Shown here piece by piece: positions 5,327-9,662 of a stretch of 9,662 nucleotides of DNA (position 1 is the stretch's first letter; each line of letters starts with the position of its first letter). The notes beneath the pieces are model-generated. The model searched no databases. It saw only the letters and a program-made list of their open reading frames with translations, and was not told the DNA's origin. The position numbers and the translations under genes are program-made. Source of the stretch: Candidatus Aerophobota bacterium (GTDB taxonomy: Bacteria > Chlamydiota > Chlamydiia > Chlamydiales > GCA-2402025); contig NVUU01000021.1 in assembly GCA_002402025.1 (NCBI GenBank), positions 7,179 through 16,840 on the forward strand, read 5' to 3'.

Positions 5327-6536
5327 GAGCGTAAGGTCAAATAATATAGCCTACAAGGCTGATGCAGTTTTTGTCGGAGGAGGGCCTGTTGGTCTTTTTA
5401 CAGCCGCACAAATAAAAGCAATTAATCCAGATGCTAAGGTAACGGTTGTCGAAAGGTATTCCGAATATAAAAGAAAGCATGTTCTAATTATTGACTCAGC
5501 TTCTTTAAGTGGAATGACAGACCATCCTGAACTAAAAAAATTCGCAGAAACAATAAAAAAATCAAACACAATAGCTACTTCCAAAATCGAATCCGACCTT
5601 AAAAACATCGCCTTAGAGCTTGGGGTAAAGATCATTCATGAAAAAGTAGAAGATCCAAGTAAACTCTGTAAAAAGTTTAAAAACGCAAAAGTGATTTTTG
5701 GAACCGATGGTGCTCATAGTATCATACGAAAAAAAATCTTCGGTGGAGAAAAATCTGTCAGAGAAACTATATCTCACATCGCTGAGGTAAAGTATTTAAC
5801 TACAGGAGAGGGTCATAGAACTAAGAAAATTCTTAAGAGCAGTATAAAACATTACAGCCATCGATGGGTTACAGAACATGTCGGTAAAAAAAATGCAAAA
5901 GGTAAAACCTCGATAACTATTAGACTCGCTCTTTCTAAAAGAGAGTTCGAAATATTAAAAGGCTCAGGAAGGGCAACCTTCAAAGACCCATTAAATCTAA
6001 ACTCTGATGAAGACAAAAAACTTATCCCCAAAAAATTGCTTAGTACAATCAATAAATGGCATAGTATCAAGAAAAAGCTATACAATGAAACAGCTGAAGA
6101 TGTCAAAATCACTGCAACAAGTCTCGATGTCTACAAAAGTAAAGAGATTGTAACAAAAAAAAATAACATTACATACGCACTTGTTGGTGATTCAGCATTT
6201 GGGGTGCCATTTTTTAGAAGTTTAAATAATGGACTTCTTTGTGCAACTAAAGCAGCAAAAGAATTTGCTCCTAAACTCACACTAAAAGAGAATGACCTTA
6301 CGGAAGCTTCCGATAAGTATAAATCATATGTTACAAGTCTTGCAAAAACACAAATCATGAGAGCAAAAATTAAAGGATCGGTATTGAGTATTTACTTTAG
6401 TGCAATAAGGATCGTTTCGGGAATTACTCATTTACCATTAAAAGAAAAAATCATCGATTTTTTTGTAAAAATCATTTATCAAATAAATTTTCTTGTAAAC
6501 TCCATCACTTCTTTTTATTCCACTCGAACTGAATGA
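5325..6536 (+). CDS. FAD-dependent monooxygenase-like oxidoreductase
   Basis: A 403-residue flavoprotein with the group A hydroxylase (p-hydroxybenzoate hydroxylase-like) fingerprints. The dinucleotide motif VFVGGGPVGL is at 15-24, with the ribose-binding acid E43 in VVER. The DG motif is GTDGAHSIIR (126-135), and the GD motif VGDSAFG (287-293) is followed by NNGLLCA, which contacts the flavin. The KRKHVLII segment after the first strand recalls the RxNVL arrangement of MICAL-type monooxygenases, a resemblance only. The C-terminal 50 residues contain two hydrophobic stretches (about 352-366 and 377-396) that could attach it to a membrane. The substrate is unknown; an aromatic compound or a protein is possible. 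Its start is set by AAGGA at 5313-5317, seven bases from the ATG and buried in a hairpin. It is divergent from tyrA and followed by a terminator, so it is probably a single-gene unit. Confidence 0.75.
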   Translation: MSVRSNNIAYKADAVFVGGGPVGLFTAAQIKAINPDAKVTVVERYSEYKRKHVLIIDSASLSGMTDHPELKKFAETIKKSNTIATSKIESDLKNIALELGVKIIHEKVEDPSKLCKKFKNAKVIFGTDGAHSIIRKKIFGGEKSVRETISHIAEVKYLTTGEGHRTKKILKSSIKHYSHRWVTEHVGKKNAKGKTSITIRLALSKREFEILKGSGRATFKDPLNLNSDEDKKLIPKKLLSTINKWHSIKKKLYNETAEDVKITATSLDVYKSKEIVTKKNNITYALVGDSAFGVPFFRSLNNGLLCATKAAKEFAPKLTLKENDLTEASDKYKSYVTSLAKTQIMRAKIKGSVLSIYFSAIRIVSGITHLPLKEKIIDFFVKIIYQINFLVNSITSFYSTRTE

Positions 6537-6609
6537 ATCTACAGTAAAAGTGAGTAACCGATCTGTGAAATTCTAAAAGCAACTTTTCTTTTCTTGAAAT
6601 ACTCACACA

Positions 6610-6654
6610 GTGAAGCTGATTACAAAAGATAAAAAATCTTTTGGTCACATTTTT
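6610..6654 (+). terminator. Probable intrinsic terminator of the oxidoreductase gene
   Basis: CAAAAGAT (6623-6630) and ATCTTTTG (6636-6643) form a perfect 8-bp stem with an AAAAA loop. It can be extended across an internal loop by GTGA (6610-6613) with TCAC (6645-6648), and five T follow (6650-6654). Weaker inverted repeats lie just upstream (AAAAG/CTTTT at 6575-6587; GTGAGTA/TACTCAC at 6550-6606). The remainder of the 6537-6706 gap holds no gene that I can see. Confidence 0.5.
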
Positions 6655-6706
6655 CAAATAAACCTCAAGTACTCATATATAAGCACTCTCTGTTCTTTAC
6701 TAGAGA

Positions 6707-6735
6707 TTGAATAATAATATAAAATATGTTACAAT
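6707..6735 (+). promoter_or_regulatory. Promoter of the leader peptide - DAHP synthase operon
   Basis: TTGAAT (6707-6712), a 17-base spacer and TACAAT (6730-6735) give a near-consensus housekeeping promoter. Transcription is expected to start near 6742, about 20 bases before the leader-peptide ATG at 6763. Confidence 0.6.
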
Positions 6736-6762
6736 TAATGTATTAACAACTAAACGATAAAA

Positions 6763-6870
6763 ATGAACAAGAAAGAGCTTAAAATCAGTCGCTTACAGAC
6801 TTTATGCCAGTCAGGTCCTCTTGCTGTCGTTCCTGCTTTTTCTTACTACTTCTTCTATTTTGGCGCTTAA
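6763..6870 (+). CDS. Phe/Tyr leader peptide of an attenuator (35 aa)
   Basis: A short open frame begins at ATG 6763 and ends in FSYYFFYF-GA-stop. Seven of eight consecutive codons (6838-6861) specify Phe (4) or Tyr (3), and there is no Trp. It sits between a good promoter and the Phe/Tyr biosynthetic operon. A mutually exclusive antiterminator/terminator pair begins at its last codons, as in classical amino-acid attenuators such as E. coli pheA. At 35 residues it is longer than pheL. The ATG has no clear Shine-Dalgarno, only an A-rich upstream stretch, and an in-frame stop lies at 6751. The peptide's likely job is to report charged tRNA-Phe and tRNA-Tyr supply through ribosome position; I infer no function for the product itself. 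Confidence 0.72.
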   Translation: MNKKELKISRLQTLCQSGPLAVVPAFSYYFFYFGA

Positions 6871-6930
6871 GCGTCATTGAAATCCTAACCCATCACATCC
6901 GTACGTATTCATGAAGCTAAAGAGCCAAAG
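6858..6930 (+). promoter_or_regulatory. Antiterminator pairing of the Phe/Tyr attenuator
   Basis: Positions 6858-6875 can pair antiparallel with 6913-6930: 14 Watson-Crick pairs plus one G-U out of 18, including the blocks TTTGGC/GCCAAA, CTT/AAG and AGC/GCT. The 5' strand overlaps the last Phe codon and the stop of the leader peptide. The 3' strand contains the 5' arm of the terminator. A ribosome at the leader stop would cover the 5' strand, whereas one stalled early in the aromatic codons would leave most of it free. Confidence 0.65.
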
Positions 6931-6949
6931 GGGCGCTTTTGCATTTTTT
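6916..6949 (+). terminator. Attenuator terminator before DAHP synthase
   Basis: Positions 6916-6926 pair with 6932-6942 (9 of 11 pairs, T-T and A-G mismatches, GCC/GGC closing the AAAGG loop). Six T follow at 6944-6949. It ends 27 bases before the GTG start of DAHP synthase. Its 5' arm is shared with the antiterminator, so the two structures exclude each other. Confidence 0.65.
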
Positions 6950-6976
6950 AAGTGGTTAAAAAATAGGAGAAAACCA

Positions 6977-7993
6977 GTGTTAATTAAACTTAGTAAATCT
7001 AGCTCAGAGAGTGAAATGAAAGATATTTTACGTCTTATAAAAGAGCATAAATTAAGACATCTTCCTTGCCTGCAAAATATGCATATTGCAGTAGGAGATC
7101 AAATACCAGCAGACCTTCTAAAGGAGCTTATGAAAATCTCTATTGTAGAGAAAATAGAAAAGATAGAAAAACCCTACAAACTTGCCTCAAGAGAGTTCAA
7201 GCCTCAAAATACTGTGATAGACATTTGCGGCGTTAAAGTCGGGGGGAAAGAAATCGTCTTAATGGCAGGACCTTGCGCAATAGAAAGTCTTGAGCAACTG
7301 ATAGAAACAGGACTTCTTCTTAAAAAGTCTGGTGTAAAAATCTTAAGAGCTTCTGCATACAAGCCAAGGACCTCACCGTACTCTTTCCAAGGACACGGAG
7401 AAGAAGGCCTTAAAATGCACAAGCAAGCAAAAAAACATCACGGTCTACTTATTGAAACAGAGGTGATGGACGTAAGAGATGTACACACTGCTGCTAAATA
7501 CGCAGACATCTTGCGCGTTGGTGCAAGAAACATGCAAAACTTCGATCTTTTAAAAGAGCTTGGAACTTGCGGCAAACCTGTAATCCTGAAAAGGGGCATG
7601 TCATCTACTGTTGAAGAATGGCTTATGAGTGCAGAGTACATCATGGCGCATGGAAATCCTGATGTAATCCTATGTGAGAGAGGGATCCGCACGTTCGAAA
7701 ATTCTACAAGAAACACTCTAGATCTATCAAGTGTTGCTGTTGCAAAAACACTGACCCATCTGCCTATCATCGTGGATCCGTCACACGCAGCGGGAAGAAA
7801 GGATATTTTGGAGCCTTTATCTCTTGCTTCTATCGCAGTTGGTGCGGATGGACTTCTTATTGAAGTCCATCATAAACCTGAGGTGTCTATGTGTGATCGT
7901 GATCAGGCGCTATCACCGGAGGAGTTCCACAAGATCGCACTCCGTGTAAAATTGATCGCTGAGGCCGAAGGAAGAACTCTTGATCTTTCGTAA
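6977..7993 (+). CDS. aroF: 3-deoxy-D-arabino-heptulosonate 7-phosphate (DAHP) synthase, type I-beta with N-terminal regulatory domain
   Basis: Condenses phosphoenolpyruvate and erythrose 4-phosphate, the first shikimate pathway step. Starting at GTG 6977 gives 338 residues. Residues 1-68 are a ferredoxin-like regulatory domain aligning to the Thermotoga maritima enzyme from its first residue, and the rest is the (beta/alpha)8 barrel. Motifs are GPCAIES (98-104), KPRTSP (129-134), VGARNMQ (181-187), KRGM (205-208), CERG (243-246) and DPSHAAGRK (267-275). The predicted metal ligands are C100, H270, E296 and D307. GTG was chosen because AGGAG (6965-6969) stands seven bases upstream. The in-frame ATG 6911 has no ribosome-binding site, and using it would add 22 residues encoded across the attenuator terminator. 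The N-terminal domain suggests feedback control by Tyr or Phe, on top of attenuation. It is first in the operon with the mutase and dehydratase. The gene symbol varies between annotations (aroF, aroG). Confidence 0.93.
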   Translation: MLIKLSKSSSESEMKDILRLIKEHKLRHLPCLQNMHIAVGDQIPADLLKELMKISIVEKIEKIEKPYKLASREFKPQNTVIDICGVKVGGKEIVLMAGPCAIESLEQLIETGLLLKKSGVKILRASAYKPRTSPYSFQGHGEEGLKMHKQAKKHHGLLIETEVMDVRDVHTAAKYADILRVGARNMQNFDLLKELGTCGKPVILKRGMSSTVEEWLMSAEYIMAHGNPDVILCERGIRTFENSTRNTLDLSSVAVAKTLTHLPIIVDPSHAAGRKDILEPLSLASIAVGADGLLIEVHHKPEVSMCDRDQALSPEEFHKIALRVKLIAEAEGRTLDLS

Positions 7994-8034
7994 ATATAGG
8001 AAATCGACTATCAATATGAAAAAGAGGTACAACT

Positions 8035-8310
8035 ATGTATATGGATGAGCTTAGAAAAGAGATCGAAGAGATCCACGAGGATCTCTTAAATCTTTTAAAA
8101 AGACGATCAGAGGTCACAAAGAAGATTGCGAAAATCAAGCAAGAGAACAATCTTCCTATCTATGATCCTTTTAGAGAAGAGCTCCTTATTGAAAATATGA
8201 AGAAGCTTGCAAAAAAAAAAGAAATCGATCCTCAGATGGCTGAACTTATGCTACGCATCATTTTGACATTTTCTAAAAAAGAGATGCAAGATGTGCTGAA
8301 GGGTAAATAG
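8035..8310 (+). CDS. Cytosolic AroQ-type chorismate mutase
   Basis: A 91-residue monofunctional AroQ mutase making prephenate for both PDT (next gene) and TyrA. It is all-helical and has no signal peptide. R7, R24, K35, D44, R47 and E48 match E. coli P-protein R11, R28, K39, D48, R51 and E52. The position aligned to Q88 is M84, between E83 and Q85. The start is ATG 8035, with AAAGAGG at 8021-8027 seven bases away. It lies 41 bases after the DAHP synthase stop, and its TAG abuts the ATG of the dehydratase, so the three genes form one operon. In many bacteria the mutase is fused to DAHP synthase or dehydratase; here all three are separate but contiguous. It is the likely parent of the catalytic half of the exported enzyme at 381-779. 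Confidence 0.9.
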   Translation: MYMDELRKEIEEIHEDLLNLLKRRSEVTKKIAKIKQENNLPIYDPFREELLIENMKKLAKKKEIDPQMAELMLRIILTFSKKEMQDVLKGK

Positions 8311-9042
8311 ATGGTACTTATTACGCTCGGGCCTGCGGGTACTTTTTCTGAAATGGCTGCTAAATCGTACTATAGTAACGAGAAAATTGTTCTTAAAGAC
8401 TCCATTGCGGATGTGTTTTTAGCACTTATGCAAGATGAGAGTGCGAAAGCTCTTCTCCCCTTCTTAAACAGCACCTCTGGGATCATTGCAGAGACGATCC
8501 TTGGGCTGATGAAAAACAAGCTCTATATCTGCTCTAAGCACTCTCTTGAGATCTCGTATACCTTAGCAGGTGCTGCAAGCATTTCTTCTTGCAAAAAGCT
8601 ATACGTGCACCCGCATGCGTATATGCAGTGCAAAAAATCGCTAGAAGATTTTAAGGGTGAAATTGTCTATACGATGAGTAATAGCCACTCAGCACGCTTT
8701 GCAAAAAACGATCCTTCTTCACTCTCTTTAACAACCAAAGAGGCTGCAAGAGAGAATGACCTCCCTATTCTTAAAGAGAAGATCAAAGATAAGACTGATA
8801 ACACGACGTATTTCGGGAAGGTATGCCGAAAATTACCCGATAGTTCAGGTAAAACTCTTCTTCTTGAGTTTGAGTGCCAGAGCGGCTTAGACGCTCTAAA
8901 ATCTATTTTAAAAGACTTTGAGCTTTATTTCCTAGAGGATCGAAAAACCGCTATTTGTGAAGTTCCTTCAGAAACGGATGTTGATATGCTGTTTTCAAAA
9001 ACCTGTAAGGATACTCAGTGTTATATTTTAGGTAAGTATTAG
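8311..9042 (+). CDS. pheA: Prephenate dehydratase-like protein (divergent) with degenerate ACT-like tail
   Basis: Predicted to convert prephenate to phenylpyruvate, the Phe branch. It has 243 residues, somewhat short for a dehydratase plus ACT domain. It starts with LGPAGTFSE (6-14) and contains LPFLNSTSG (49-57), HPHAYMQC (100-107) and DNTTYF (163-168). These match the family's LGPxGTfsexA, PIENSxxG, HPqalaQC and N-x-TRF elements, but with changes: the Glu of PIENS is Leu (L52), the Arg of TRF is Tyr (Y167), and the His of the IxHxL element appears as Tyr (Y83). The catalytic Thr (T166) is kept. The last ~63 residues occupy the ACT position but lack recognisable GAL and ESRP motifs, so Phe inhibition may be lost. 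Its ATG directly follows the mutase TAG, with AAGGG (8299-8303) as ribosome-binding site. Context strongly supports the role; residue changes lower certainty about activity. Confidence 0.83.
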   Translation: MVLITLGPAGTFSEMAAKSYYSNEKIVLKDSIADVFLALMQDESAKALLPFLNSTSGIIAETILGLMKNKLYICSKHSLEISYTLAGAASISSCKKLYVHPHAYMQCKKSLEDFKGEIVYTMSNSHSARFAKNDPSSLSLTTKEAARENDLPILKEKIKDKTDNTTYFGKVCRKLPDSSGKTLLLEFECQSGLDALKSILKDFELYFLEDRKTAICEVPSETDVDMLFSKTCKDTQCYILGKY

Positions 9043-9151
9043 ACGCCCATTTGTGCTTAAGGATCTCAAGAGTGCCATATCATATATTGGATCTGCATTC
9101 ATTGATAATGATTGAGGTAAGCTTTCCAAAACTTCTCTCTCTTATCAGGGT

Positions 9152-9181
9152 CTCTCTCGTTATAGAGAGTGGTCTTTTTTT
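9152..9181 (+). terminator. Terminator of the DAHP synthase - CM - PDT operon
   Basis: CTCTCT (9152-9157) and AGAGAG (9164-9169) form a 6-bp hairpin with loop CGTTAT. Five bases later there are seven T (9175-9181). The offset between stem and T-run is larger than ideal, and an upstream CTCTCTCT stretch (9135-9142) could compete for the same arm. The rest of 9043-9247 shows no gene, only a small TCATT/AATGA hairpin. Confidence 0.5.
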
Positions 9182-9247
9182 CGCGTAATTTTCAACCGCT
9201 TAAGACCAGTTTTTGAAGAAGAATATACCAGAATATCAAATAAAAAA

Positions 9248-9662
9248 TTAACTTTCATAAGGAGGAAGAAGAGAGTCGCTTCTATGGTTTTCGTAAGAAG
9301 TGGGCGCTGAAGTGAGCTCTACCTGTATAGACTCGAAAGGAGCGGAAGGAGCAGAAGGAATATGTTCTTGATAAGAAGGAGCCTGTACCGGAAATCTAGT
9401 AGTAAATATTTTTTGACTAGCCTCATTTATTTTTTTTATCTCAATTTTATTGAAAAGCTGTAATCTATCAGCTTTTGAACTCAAATGGCTCACGTTTTTC
9501 TGGGCTAAGCAAGCATCTTCATATCGAGTGCTACTTTGTAAATTATTCAACTGAGATTTTATCTCTGATAGATAATCAGATCTTTTTTTATTGTGAATAA
9601 ATTTTCTGCTCCCTTTGTTGTGAGCTGTTTTTATTATAATGTTTTGATGAGGTGTAATAATA
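9248..9662 (-). CDS. Hypothetical protein, C-terminal part with Pro/Ser/Tyr-rich motif tail (5'-truncated)
   Basis: The frame runs without a stop from the right window edge to TAA at 9248-9250, so at least 137 residues are present and the N-terminus lies outside. The TTG at 9550 is only an internal codon. The first part is basic and hydrophilic, with a helical stretch (SDYLSEIKSQLNNLQ) and a single Cys. The last ~48 residues are low in charge and rich in Pro, Ser and Ala. They carry three similar tyrosine sites (APSYQE, APTSYEN, LPPYES) and an overlapping double PSAP (IPSAPSAP). Such tails are typical of unstructured regions that bind other proteins, and in host-associated bacteria of secreted effectors. 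No family is recognised. It converges on the pheA operon and may share its terminator region. Confidence 0.6.
   Translation of the reverse strand, partial: IITPHQNIIIKTAHNKGSRKFIHNKKRSDYLSEIKSQLNNLQSSTRYEDACLAQKNVSHLSSKADRLQLFNKIEIKKINEASQKIFTTRFPVQAPSYQEHIPSAPSAPFESIQVELTSAPTSYENHRSDSLLPPYES

Noticed and set aside
7438..8150. Minus-strand open frames opposite DAHP synthase and chorismate mutase
   Set aside because: The plus-strand frames carry complete catalytic motifs; the antisense products show none.
9248..9550. A complete 100-residue gene starting at TTG 9550
   Set aside because: The same frame stays open to the window edge at 9662 and TTG has no ribosome-binding site, so the gene is treated as truncated by the window.

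Overview
The window is an AT-rich bacterial segment built almost entirely around phenylalanine/tyrosine biosynthesis. The fused 3-dehydroquinate dehydratase-shikimate dehydrogenase (AroDE), the AT-rich base composition and several Sec-exported or effector-like proteins suggest a host-associated member of the Chlamydiota, outside the classical Chlamydiaceae because those lack Phe/Tyr synthesis. This taxonomic call is an inference; no rRNA or other phylogenetic marker is present.

Left part (1-2760, + strand): the C-terminal end of an unknown protein, then three genes whose products carry Sec-type signal peptides. They are an exported AroQ chorismate mutase, an exported AroQ-gamma chorismate mutase, and, very unusually, a PfkB/adenosine-kinase-like sugar or nucleoside kinase. 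The first chorismate mutase looks like a chimera. Its N-terminal export segment matches the neighbouring AroQ-gamma gene almost base for base, while its catalytic part is a close paralogue of the cytosolic chorismate mutase at 8035-8310.

Middle (2744-6536): a minus-strand tyrA-aroDE pair converges on the kinase with a 16-base overlap. A divergent plus-strand FAD-dependent monooxygenase-like gene follows; its Shine-Dalgarno and start codon lie inside a 14-bp hairpin.

Right part (6537-9042, + strand): a DAHP synthase - chorismate mutase - prephenate dehydratase operon. It is preceded by what looks like a complete transcription attenuator: a TTGAAT-17-TACAAT promoter, a 35-codon leader peptide ending in FSYYFFYF-GA-stop, and mutually exclusive antiterminator and terminator stems. 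The terminator lies upstream of a GTG start at 6977, so the longer reading frame from ATG 6911 is probably not the protein start. The cluster supplies the first step (DAHPS), steps 3 and 4 (AroDE) and the Phe and Tyr branches (CM, PDT, TyrA); aroB, aroK, aroA and aroC are not in the window.

Right edge (9248-9662, - strand): the C-terminal part of an unknown protein whose tail is rich in Pro/Ser/Tyr short motifs, open to the window edge. I saw no tRNA, rRNA, CRISPR array, insertion sequence or origin.
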